64,000 nucleotides of DNA, taken from contig NZ_JBDIML010000008.1 in assembly GCF_039614845.1 (NCBI RefSeq), forward strand, positions 1-64,000. Reading direction: 5' to 3'. A program made the position numbers and the translations under genes. This document shows positions 7,834 to 15,536 of the stretch, piece by piece. Within the stretch, counting starts at the first letter, position 1. Every line of letters begins with the position of its first letter. Below the pieces are notes generated by a model. It saw nothing but the letters and a program-made list of their open reading frames with translations. It did no database searches and was not told where the DNA came from. This DNA comes from Ornithinibacillus xuwenensis (GTDB lineage Bacteria; Bacillota; Bacilli; Bacillales; Amphibacillaceae).

Positions 7834-8926
7834 CTCTTCCTTAACGATACAAGTGCCTGGAAAATTAATGATGGCTGGTGAGTTTGCGGTCTTGGAACCG
7901 TATCAACAGCTAGCTGTTATGGCTGTTAATCGTTTTGTATATGTAGATATCCAAGAAAGTAAAACCAATCGTATATCATTAGAAAAATTTATGCTTCGTG
8001 ATTTAAGCTGGGAATATCAACAAAATCAAGTTAGGATTGCAACAACAGATAGCAGGGTGAATTTTGTTGAAGAGGCGATGTCGGTCGCATGTATGTATTT
8101 GCAGGAAAATAAGTATCCTTTAAAACATCTTTCCCTCCGTATAAGAAGTGAATTAGATGATAAAGATTCAGGGAAAAAATATGGACTGGGCTCGAGTGCG
8201 GCAGTAGTTGTAGGTGTCATAACAGCAGTTTTACAAATGCATGTAAAAGAAAAACCGGATCCACAACTAGTGTTTAAGTTAGCGTCTATCTCGCATGTAA
8301 GAGCACAAGGAAATGGGTCTGGAGCAGATGTTGCTGCTTCAGCTTATGGTGGGATATTGCACTATTCCTCTTTTCAAGCTGAATGGCTAAGAGAACAGTA
8401 TCATCATAATGAATTTATTTCCAATCTAGTCGATAGCAACTGGCAATTCCTTTCGGTTAGACCAATGAAACTTCCGAGTGATATTTATCTTTGCATCGGT
8501 TGGACAGGTAGTCCTGCATCAACAGGAAATCTTGTTAAACAAATAATAAGCTTGAAGGAAAGTAAGCCGTTAAAGTTCCAGGAATTTTTACATAGTAGTG
8601 AGGAAGCGGTTACGAACATTATGACTGGAATAGAAAATGAGAATAAATCCTTATTGTTTAAAGGTATTAAACAAAATAGAACGGCATTAGTAACAGTAGG
8701 AAAAGAGGCGCAAACGGAATTAGAAACCCCAATGATAAAAAAATTATGTGATTTAGCTGAACAACATGGAGGGGCAGCAAAGCAATCAGGAGCCGGAGGC
8801 GGTGACTGTGGAATCGCTTTTATGCCATCACCAGAAAGCGCTAAAGCGTTAGAGGAAGCTTGGCGTCAAGAAGGAATCATCCCGTTAGATCTTCTTCCGT
8901 ACCCTAATGGAGCTAAGGCCATATAG
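7826..8926 (+). CDS. mvaK2: Phosphomevalonate kinase
   Basis: A GHMP kinase of about 366 residues that makes mevalonate 5-diphosphate. Motifs are VPGKLMMAGEFAVLE at the N-terminus, KYGLGSSAAVVVG (ATP loop), NGSGADVAASAYGG and KQSGAGGGDCGIAF. An in-frame ATG at 7817 directly abuts the AGGGG ribosome binding site; the TTG at 7826 has nine-base spacing and is preferred, but either is possible. It overlaps mvaD by eight bases (17 with the ATG). Last gene of the operon; HMG-CoA synthase and IPP isomerase are not in this window. Confidence 0.93.
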   Translation: MSNSSLTIQVPGKLMMAGEFAVLEPYQQLAVMAVNRFVYVDIQESKTNRISLEKFMLRDLSWEYQQNQVRIATTDSRVNFVEEAMSVACMYLQENKYPLKHLSLRIRSELDDKDSGKKYGLGSSAAVVVGVITAVLQMHVKEKPDPQLVFKLASISHVRAQGNGSGADVAASAYGGILHYSSFQAEWLREQYHHNEFISNLVDSNWQFLSVRPMKLPSDIYLCIGWTGSPASTGNLVKQIISLKESKPLKFQEFLHSSEEAVTNIMTGIENENKSLLFKGIKQNRTALVTVGKEAQTELETPMIKKLCDLAEQHGGAAKQSGAGGGDCGIAFMPSPESAKALEEAWRQEGIIPLDLLPYPNGAKAI

Positions 8927-8928
8927 AG

Positions 8929-8962
8929 TAGGTATCGTCTCGGATGACGGTGCCTATTTTAG
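8929..8962 (+). terminator. Terminator of the mevalonate operon
   Basis: TAGGTATCGTC pairs with GACGGTGCCTA (two G-U pairs) and is followed by TTTT, immediately after the phosphomevalonate kinase stop codon. Confidence 0.8.
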
Positions 8963-9064
8963 ATTTAACACAATCTGAATCGATGTATAAATATTCAAAA
9001 AGTTGTCGAGTTGAGTCGTTCAAATAAAGTAAGGTACAATAAATGTTGGAGGTGGCGGTAAATT

Positions 9065-9964
9065 ATGAAAAATAAAATTTCTTTAATTGGTGTCCCAATG
9101 GATTTAGGTCAAAGTCGTCGTGGGGTAGATATGGGGCCAAGTGCACTCCGTTATGCTGGAGCAATTGAGAAGATAGAGAGCTTAGAATATGACATACATG
9201 ATCTGGGGGACATAGCAATAAATCGTCCCGCAACTACTGTGGATAAAGAAAGTAATTTAAAAAACTTAGAGCAAGTTATAGAGGCAAATGAAACGCTAGC
9301 TAGAATGGTGGATGAAGAGATTCAAAAGGATCGATTTCCACTAATAGTAGGTGGGGATCATAGCATCGCAATCGGTAGCTTAGCTGGTATATCCAAGCAT
9401 TATAAGAATCTTGGTGTCATCTGGTATGATGCGCATGGAGACTTGAATACGAGTGAAACATCACCATCTGGTAATATTCACGGAATGCCACTAGCGGTTA
9501 GTCTAGGTATAGGTGATGAGAGATTAACGAATCTATTTGGATATGCACCAAAGGTTAAACCAGAAAATATCGTAATTATTGGCGCTCGTTCATTAGATCC
9601 TGGTGAAAGAGAATTAATTCGAGAAAAAGGAATTAAGGTTTATACCATGCATGAGATTGACCGAATGGGAATGTCTGCAGTAATGGAAGAAGCGATTCAT
9701 TATTTGAAGGAAAATACAGACGGAGTTCATCTCAGCCTTGATTTGGACGGGTTAGATCCTACAGAAGCTCCAGGTGTTGGAACACCGGTCTTAGGAGGCA
9801 TGACATATCGCGAAAGTCATTTAGCGATGGAAATGTTATCTGACTCTGAACTAATTACGTCATTTGAAGTTGTAGAGGTAAATCCAATATTAGATGAAAA
9901 AAATAAAACAGCTACATTAGCTGTTGGATTAATGGGTTCTTTATTTGGCGAGAAGCTTAAATAA
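9065..9964 (+). CDS. rocF: Arginase
   Basis: A 299-residue ureohydrolase that cleaves arginine to ornithine and urea in the cytoplasm. The three binuclear manganese motifs are present: GGDHSIAIGS, the DAHGD in WYDAHGDLNT, and SLDLDGLDP. Length matches Bacillus RocF (about 296). The start ATG is preceded by GGAGGTGGCGG. It is a single-gene unit with its own terminator, unlike B. subtilis where rocF sits in a roc operon; no roc permease or dehydrogenase neighbours are seen. Agmatinase is less likely because the arginase N-terminal IGVPMDLGQSRRGVDMGP is present. Confidence 0.93.
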   Translation: MKNKISLIGVPMDLGQSRRGVDMGPSALRYAGAIEKIESLEYDIHDLGDIAINRPATTVDKESNLKNLEQVIEANETLARMVDEEIQKDRFPLIVGGDHSIAIGSLAGISKHYKNLGVIWYDAHGDLNTSETSPSGNIHGMPLAVSLGIGDERLTNLFGYAPKVKPENIVIIGARSLDPGERELIREKGIKVYTMHEIDRMGMSAVMEEAIHYLKENTDGVHLSLDLDGLDPTEAPGVGTPVLGGMTYRESHLAMEMLSDSELITSFEVVEVNPILDEKNKTATLAVGLMGSLFGEKLK

Positions 9965-9975
9965 ATCCAAAAAAT

Positions 9976-10008
9976 AAAAAGGCATTAATGTTAAATTGAT
10001 GTCTTTTT
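9976..10008 (+). terminator. rocF terminator, probably bidirectional
   Basis: AAAAAGGCATTAA pairs with TTGATGTCTTTTT with two G-U pairs. It also lies directly beyond the stop of the convergent Spo0E-like gene. Confidence 0.75.
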
Positions 10009-10012
10009 ATTA

Positions 10013-10168
10013 TTAATTATTCGTCATATTATTCATTCGATACTCATTTAATAGATGATCTAACTTTTTACTTTTTTCTACGATTACTTCCGAGTTTAAT
10101 TTATGTGTATCACTAAGTGCAATCATCTCTTTGCGACATTGCTCTATCTTTTGCAAAAGCTTATCCAT
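10013..10168 (-). CDS. Spo0E-family aspartyl-phosphate phosphatase
   Basis: A short gene of 51 codons. It begins MDKLLQKIEQCRKEMIALS and contains SKKLDHLLNEY, matching the Spo0E family signature SQELD followed by L and Y residues, within a two-helix layout typical of these 50-90 residue proteins. Family members dephosphorylate the response regulator Spo0A and delay sporulation. The ATG at 10168 is preceded by GGGGGAATATCGT, an acceptable ribosome binding site. The match implies a spore-forming host; the exact target is inferred. Confidence 0.82.
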   Translation of the reverse strand: MDKLLQKIEQCRKEMIALSDTHKLNSEVIVEKSKKLDHLLNEYRMNNMTNN

Positions 10169-10340
10169 ACGATATTCCCCCTATTACATTACATTAAACT
10201 ATAATACCCGAATAAATTATTATTTTGCAACACTAAATTAAGAAAAATACATATTTTTTAGCTATAATGCGTTATAATGGAATGGAAAATGTTTACTATT
10301 TAATTTATTTATAAAAATTCGCCTAAATTTATAAAAAAAG

Positions 10341-10366
10341 TGAAACCTTTTTTGATGTAATTCGTA
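10341..10366 (+). promoter_or_regulatory. SigW-type autoregulatory promoter
   Basis: TGAAAC (10341-10346), exactly 16 bases, then CGTA (10363-10366). This equals the ECF sigma-W promoter consensus TGAAAC-N16-CGTA and lies about 35 bases before sigW, so the sigma factor should activate its own operon. Confidence 0.92.
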
Positions 10367-10400
10367 AGGTTTAATACCGCATTAAGCGGAGGTACAAGAG

Positions 10401-10964
10401 ATGGAATTAATGATCAGAGAGAAAATCAAACAAGTAAAAAAAGGGAATCAAGCTGCATATGAAGATGTGGTGATGTTTTATCAAGATAAAATATATCAAC
10501 ATTGTCTAAGAATGCTCGGGAATACGCACGAAGCAGAGGATATTGCTCAGGAAGCCTTTATACGTGCGTATGTCAACATCCACTCCTACGATGATCGTAG
10601 AAAGTTTTCAACTTGGTTATATCGTATCGCGACGAATCTGACGATAGACCGGTTACGTAAACGAAAACCTGACTATTATCTTGATGCTGAAGTAAAAGGG
10701 ACAGACGGCTTAGATATGTATTCGCAACTAGCTGCAGATGATAGACTTCCTGATGATGAACTAGAGGGAAGGGAACTTCAGTCATATATTCAAAAACAAA
10801 TAGCAGAGCTTCCTCCTAAATACCGCGGTATCATTATGTTACGCTATTTAGAAGACTTTTCCCTTCAGGAGATTAGTGATATATTAGATATTCCAATAGG
10901 GACGGTTAAAACAAGAATTCATCGAGGTAGGGAAGCATTACGTAAAAAGCTTCGTCATGTTTAA
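10401..10964 (+). CDS. sigW: ECF RNA polymerase sigma factor SigW
   Basis: A 187-residue extracytoplasmic-function sigma factor, the same length as B. subtilis SigW and close to it throughout, for example HEAEDIAQEAFIRAYVNI in region 2 and IPVGTVKTRIHRGREALR-like sequence in the region 4 helix-turn-helix. SigW directs the response to cell-envelope stress. Its promoter here matches the SigW consensus exactly. The anti-sigma gene rsiW follows 15 bases later, so the pair forms the classical sigW-rsiW operon. Confidence 0.96.
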   Translation: MELMIREKIKQVKKGNQAAYEDVVMFYQDKIYQHCLRMLGNTHEAEDIAQEAFIRAYVNIHSYDDRRKFSTWLYRIATNLTIDRLRKRKPDYYLDAEVKGTDGLDMYSQLAADDRLPDDELEGRELQSYIQKQIAELPPKYRGIIMLRYLEDFSLQEISDILDIPIGTVKTRIHRGREALRKKLRHV

Positions 10965-10979
10965 AAGGAGTGAATCCAA

Positions 10980-11621
10980 TTGGATTGTAATAAAGAAGCA
11001 TTGAGTTTGATGCATAAACATTTAGATGGAGACATCACAAGAGAAGAAGAGTCCAGTCTAAAGACCCATCTTGAAGGGTGTTTGGAATGTCAAAAACATC
11101 TTCATGAATTAAAAAGAACCATCACATTAATTCAAAGTACAGAAAGTGTTAAGACACCTGATGATTTTACGCAGAAGGTAATGCAACAGTTACCAATCGA
11201 GAAAAAGCATGTGAAATATTTAAGATGGTTTAGAATGCATCCAGCCCTTACGGCGGCTGCGATATTTTTCATCTTTATGTTTACAGGACTGTTCTCGGCG
11301 TGGGAACAAGGTACAAAATTAACGGTTTCGAATCCAGATAATTTAATTATCAAAGGTGATACCGTTATTGTACCTGAGGGCGTAACAGTTAAAGGAGACT
11401 TAGTTGTTCACAATGGTAATTTGAAAATTGATGGTGTTGTTGATGGAAACGTAACATTAATTAATGGAACGTTAATTGATGAGGATGGCTTAGATAGTGA
11501 TGGCTTAATGGCATCGGTCGGCGAGGTCAATGGTGAATTAAAGGAAGTAGATCGAATCTTTGAGTGGGTTTGGTACCATATTCAAAATCTGTTTAAAGGA
11601 ATATTTTCTATCGGTGAGTAA
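10980..11621 (+). CDS. rsiW: Anti-sigma-W factor RsiW
   Basis: A 213-residue single-pass membrane protein that holds SigW inactive until cleaved by the PrsW and RasP proteases (known for B. subtilis). The zinc anti-sigma motif H-x3-C-x2-C is visible as His30, Cys34 and Cys37. One membrane helix spans about residues 88-108, followed by an extracytoplasmic part of about 100 residues with repeated G-D-hydrophobic turns. The start is TTG with AAAGGAG spaced nine bases upstream, 15 bases after sigW. Confidence 0.94.
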   Translation: MDCNKEALSLMHKHLDGDITREEESSLKTHLEGCLECQKHLHELKRTITLIQSTESVKTPDDFTQKVMQQLPIEKKHVKYLRWFRMHPALTAAAIFFIFMFTGLFSAWEQGTKLTVSNPDNLIIKGDTVIVPEGVTVKGDLVVHNGNLKIDGVVDGNVTLINGTLIDEDGLDSDGLMASVGEVNGELKEVDRIFEWVWYHIQNLFKGIFSIGE

Positions 11622-11650
11622 AAAACCTGGTTTAGTGGCCAGGTTTTTGT
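11621..11650 (+). terminator. sigW-rsiW terminator
   Basis: AAAACCTGG pairs with CCAGGTTTT around TTTAGTGG, followed by TG-rich sequence, directly at the rsiW stop codon. Confidence 0.85.
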
Positions 11651-11800
11651 TCATGTTAAATAATAAGTAAAATTTTAATCAATGAATGTTCGGTATAAAT
11701 TCGGACGGGCTAAGTAACGAATAATCATGCAAATTATGATATAATAGATACGGTATTTTTTATTTGGAAGAGAAATTGATGTAAAGAAGGAAGTGCAGAC

Positions 11801-12622
11801 ATGCCGAATGGGGATTTTACTTTTGTGGACCTACTCAGAATAGGCGTTGATATAGGTCTCGTCTGGTATGTTTTATATAAATTAATCATGTTAATTCGAG
11901 GCACAAAGGCGATTCAGCTATTAAAAGGTATCGTCGTTGTTTTTGTGGTACGTCTATTAAGTATATTATTTGAACTGAAAACGTTAATGTGGGCGACTGA
12001 TCAGATAATTAGATGGGGATTTCTTGTTATTTTCATCTTATTCCAACCAGAGCTCAGAAGAGCATTAGAGCAAATCGGTCGTGGAAACCTCTTCTCAAGA
12101 GGCTCCAGATCCGAAGAAGAAAAGTTTGAGAAAATGATTACAGACATTGTTCATTCCTGTAATTACATGGCGAAGCGTCGTATCGGTGCTTTGATTACAA
12201 TCGAACGTGAAACAGGTATTGGAGAATACATAGAAACAGGGATACCTATTAACGGTAAACTAACACATCAGCTATTAACCAATATCTTTACACCGAATAC
12301 GCCACTCCATGATGGTGCAGTTATTATTAAAGAAGATGAAATTGTTGCAGCTGCATGCTATCTACCTTTATCCGAAAGTCCTTTTATTTCCAAAGAACTT
12401 GGAACAAGACACCGAGCGGCAATGGGTATAAGTGAAGTAACTGATGCTTTAACCATTGTTGTTTCTGAGGAGACTGGTAGTGTCTCTGGAACCAAGAATG
12501 GTGAGCTCCGTAGGGATTTAAGTCAAGACGGATTACGAGACTTTTTGCTTGAAAACTTATCTCCAACTCATAGAACTTCCGAGAAAAAGACTTGGAAGCT
12601 AGGAGGGAAAAAGAATGGATAA
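11801..12622 (+). CDS. cdaA: Diadenylate cyclase CdaA
   Basis: A 273-residue membrane enzyme making c-di-AMP from two ATP. Three hydrophobic segments occupy about residues 10-80; the DAC catalytic domain follows, with the DGA motif (HDGAVIIKED) and the RHR motif (GTRHRAAMG). The order cdaA-cdaR-glmM is conserved across Firmicutes. The stop overlaps the start of cdaR by eight bases. The product acts on potassium and osmolyte transport; a c-di-AMP riboswitch before a KtrB-like gene at 39030 is a likely target within this window. Confidence 0.96.
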   Translation: MPNGDFTFVDLLRIGVDIGLVWYVLYKLIMLIRGTKAIQLLKGIVVVFVVRLLSILFELKTLMWATDQIIRWGFLVIFILFQPELRRALEQIGRGNLFSRGSRSEEEKFEKMITDIVHSCNYMAKRRIGALITIERETGIGEYIETGIPINGKLTHQLLTNIFTPNTPLHDGAVIIKEDEIVAAACYLPLSESPFISKELGTRHRAAMGISEVTDALTIVVSEETGSVSGTKNGELRRDLSQDGLRDFLLENLSPTHRTSEKKTWKLGGKKNG

Positions 12623-13859
12623 TTGGTTTAGAAGCAAATGGTTTATCCGGGGACTTTCTTTAGGGTTTGCAATTTTGTTATATGTATTTGTCTCCATTGA
12701 GGAAGCAGATACTGCCAATGACAGTTCCATACCTTTTTCTGTTTTGTTTGGTGGGTCCTCAGAGACAAAGGTAATTGAAGATGTTCCATTAGGAATTCGA
12801 ATAGATAGTGAAAAATATGTCGTTAGTGGTGTGCCAGAAACAGTTAAAATCACCTTGGAAGGACCATCAAGTGAATTGACGCCAACGGTTGAACAGCAGA
12901 ACTTTGAGATGTTTGTCGATTTACGAGATCTAAAAGAAGGCGAACACGAGGTGGAAATTCAGTATGAGGGTATTTCAGATAAGCTAGGTGTCTATGTAGA
13001 ACCAAAAACGATTAATGTCATTATTGAAGAACGAGCTTCGAATGAATTTGATGTTAGTGTCGATTTCATTAATGAGGATAAACTTCCGGAAGGCTATGAG
13101 GTATCTGATTATGAGTTGAATACAGATACCGTCACGATTACCAGCTCGGAGGAAGTTATCGATCGAATTGCGATTGTAAAAGTATTTGTTGATTTAACAG
13201 GGGTAACCGAATCAATCAAGAATAGAGAGATTCCTGTCAATGTCTATGACAGTCAAGGTAATGAGCTAGGCGTAATCGTAGAACCAGCTACAATTGTTGT
13301 ATCTGCTACCATTGATAATCCAAGTAAGAAGGTTCCGGTGAGTGTAGCCACAACGGGTGAGTTACCGGAAGGATATACGATTAAATCAATGGTACCATCT
13401 GTCGAGGAAGCTGAGGTATTTGCGATAACAGAGATTTTGGAGAGCTTAGAAGAGGTAAAAACAGAACCAATCGATCTGTCTGAGTTATCTGAATCAGGAA
13501 CGATGAAAGTTGGCTTAGCTTTGCCAGAAAGAGTACAAGCCCCAGGTGTTGAGGAAATCGAAGTGGAAGTAGTACTGGAGCAAACAAAGTCTATTGATGA
13601 TGTAACCATTGAGGTGGACAACCTAGGCAGTGGTCAATCCGTTAGTTTTATTGAACCGGATGACCCGCAAATAAGTATATCCGTCACGGGAAATGAACAA
13701 GATGTTAAGGAATTAAGTGCAGAGGACTTTCGGGTCTTTGTAGATGCTGACGGACTAGATACTGGTGAACATACCGTGCCGATAACAATTGAAGGTCCGG
13801 AAAATGTTACGTATAGCGCGAACATTAAGGAAGTAACGATTGAGATAGAAGAATCTTAA
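12615..13859 (+). CDS. cdaR: CdaA regulatory protein CdaR (YbbR domains)
   Basis: A 414-residue protein with an N-terminal membrane anchor (about residues 8-25) followed by an extracytoplasmic part made of about four YbbR-like repeats, each with an EG(x)E(H)-V-I pattern such as LKEGEHEVEIQYEG and LDTGEHTVPITIEG. Family members bind and modulate CdaA. It is shorter than B. subtilis CdaR (483 residues), mainly lacking C-terminal extension. It overlaps cdaA and precedes glmM by 69 bases, so the three genes probably form one operon. Confidence 0.93.
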   Translation: MDNWFRSKWFIRGLSLGFAILLYVFVSIEEADTANDSSIPFSVLFGGSSETKVIEDVPLGIRIDSEKYVVSGVPETVKITLEGPSSELTPTVEQQNFEMFVDLRDLKEGEHEVEIQYEGISDKLGVYVEPKTINVIIEERASNEFDVSVDFINEDKLPEGYEVSDYELNTDTVTITSSEEVIDRIAIVKVFVDLTGVTESIKNREIPVNVYDSQGNELGVIVEPATIVVSATIDNPSKKVPVSVATTGELPEGYTIKSMVPSVEEAEVFAITEILESLEEVKTEPIDLSELSESGTMKVGLALPERVQAPGVEEIEVEVVLEQTKSIDDVTIEVDNLGSGQSVSFIEPDDPQISISVTGNEQDVKELSAEDFRVFVDADGLDTGEHTVPITIEGPENVTYSANIKEVTIEIEES

Positions 13860-13928
13860 TAGAACGAATATATGGTGAATCGTACTTAAATAACGTCCAG
13901 ATACAGGATGTAAAGGAGAGGTACAAAA

Positions 13929-15275
13929 ATGGGTAAATATTTTGGAACAGATGGTGTAAGAGGAGTAGCAAATAAGGAACTAACGCCTGAACTAGCATTT
14001 AAATTAGGGAGATTTGGCGGCTATGTTTTAACAAAGGAAACAACAAAACCTAGAGTGTTAATTGGCCGTGATACACGTATTTCCGGGAATATGCTAGAAG
14101 GAGCTTTAGTAGCCGGTCTCTTATCCATTGGTGCTGAAGTTATGCGACTTGGAGTTATTTCAACACCTGGTGTTGCTTATCTAACAAAAGCAACAAGTGC
14201 ACAAGCTGGGGTTATGATTTCGGCATCTCACAATCCTGTTGCAGATAATGGAATTAAGTTTTTTGGACCAGATGGTTTTAAATTACTAGATGCCCAGGAA
14301 GAAGAAATAGAACGACTACTCGATCAAGAGGACAACCTACCAAGACCAGTAGGTGCTGACATCGGTGTAGTTGCAGATTATTTTGAAGCGGGTCATAAAT
14401 ACCTTTCTTTCCTAAAGGAATCAATCGATAATGATTTTGAAGGAATCAGTATTGCGCTTGATTGTGCACATGGAGCTACGTCTGGCCTAGCTACTCATTT
14501 GTTTGCAGATTTAGAAGCTGATTTATATACAATTGGTGCATCTCCAGATGGCCTCAATATTAATGATGGAGTAGGTTCTACTCATCCGGAAACACTACAG
14601 GCTTTCGTTGTGGAAAAGGGAGCAGACATTGGGCTAGCCTTTGATGGAGACGGCGATAGATTAATTGCTGTTGATGAAAAAGGAAACATTGTTGACGGCG
14701 ATCAGATTATGTTTATATGTGCGAAATATATGAACGATAAAGGATTCCTACGTCATAACACGGTAGTTTCAACTGTAATGAGTAATATTGGATTCTATAA
14801 AGCGATAGAAGAAAATGGCATGCGTAGCGATAAAACAGCAGTTGGGGACCGGTATGTCATGGAAGAAATGCGAAGAGGTGGCTACAATCTAGGTGGGGAA
14901 CAATCTGGTCATATTATCTTCTTAGATTATAGTACGACTGGAGATGGGATGCTCTCAGCTATTCAGTTAGTGAATGTCATGAAGGAGACTGGTAAACCTT
15001 TATCAGAGCTTGCTAGCGAAATGACAGTTTTTCCACAAGTGCTAAAGAACGTTCGCGTTACCGATAAAGAGAAAGCATTAAACGATCCTACCATTAACCA
15101 AGAAATTGAAAAGGTAGAAGAAGCTTTAGGAAGTAATGGACGTGTTCTAGTAAGACCATCTGGTACAGAACCACTTGTACGTGTAATGGTTGAAGCGCCA
15201 TCAAAAGAAGAGTGCGTAAAGTACACCGATCAAATTGCAAATCTAATCGAAGATTTATTAGGTATAAAGGAATAA
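13929..15275 (+). CDS. glmM: Phosphoglucosamine mutase GlmM
   Basis: A 448-residue enzyme of the alpha-D-phosphohexomutase family interconverting glucosamine 6-phosphate and glucosamine 1-phosphate for UDP-GlcNAc synthesis. Visible motifs are the start YFGTDGVRGVAN, the phosphoserine loop MISASHNPVADNGIK, the metal loop DGDGDRLIAVD, the sugar-binding GGEQSGHII and the C-terminal phosphate-binding RPSGTEPLVRVMVE. AGGAGAGG precedes the ATG. In B. subtilis GlmM also interacts with CdaA, consistent with the gene order here. Confidence 0.97.
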   Translation: MGKYFGTDGVRGVANKELTPELAFKLGRFGGYVLTKETTKPRVLIGRDTRISGNMLEGALVAGLLSIGAEVMRLGVISTPGVAYLTKATSAQAGVMISASHNPVADNGIKFFGPDGFKLLDAQEEEIERLLDQEDNLPRPVGADIGVVADYFEAGHKYLSFLKESIDNDFEGISIALDCAHGATSGLATHLFADLEADLYTIGASPDGLNINDGVGSTHPETLQAFVVEKGADIGLAFDGDGDRLIAVDEKGNIVDGDQIMFICAKYMNDKGFLRHNTVVSTVMSNIGFYKAIEENGMRSDKTAVGDRYVMEEMRRGGYNLGGEQSGHIIFLDYSTTGDGMLSAIQLVNVMKETGKPLSELASEMTVFPQVLKNVRVTDKEKALNDPTINQEIEKVEEALGSNGRVLVRPSGTEPLVRVMVEAPSKEECVKYTDQIANLIEDLLGIKE

Positions 15276-15287
15276 AGGAATAAAGGA

Positions 15288-15315
15288 ACTGCTCTCAAAG
15301 GGAGCGGTTTTTTTT
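15288..15315 (+). terminator. cdaA-cdaR-glmM terminator
   Basis: AACTGCTC pairs with GAGCGGTT and runs into eight T residues, 12 bases after the glmM stop. Confidence 0.9.
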
Positions 15316-15438
15316 ATGGAAATCTGCATACCAGCTTAATGCATACTTTCAAAAAAATCAGTCTGGAGTCGTAGTTAAAAACCAACCTCCGACTATTCTA
15401 ATAAAACCTTGTACTTCGTATAATGGAAGAAAGGTTCT

Positions 15439-15504
15439 TAAGCTGTCAGAAAATAGTGAAATACGCTATACTTAACGTATAAGTATAATTTTTCTAACAG
15501 CTTA
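15439..15504. repeat. Nested inverted repeats upstream of the S9 peptidase gene
   Basis: Outer arms 15439-15453 (TAAGCTGTCAGAAAA) and 15490-15504 pair with one mismatch. Between them lies a perfect inner inverted repeat, TATACTTA at 15467-15474 and TAAGTATA at 15480-15487, around ACGTA. It could be a regulatory structure over the promoter or a very small terminal-repeat element; no function is assigned. Confidence 0.6.
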
Positions 15505-15536
15505 GATTATACAAAAAATTTAAGGGGGAAAATGTG

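Noticed and set aside
13253..13825. Antisense frames opposite cdaR
   Set aside because: Ser/Thr-rich shadow translations of the YbbR repeats without start signals.
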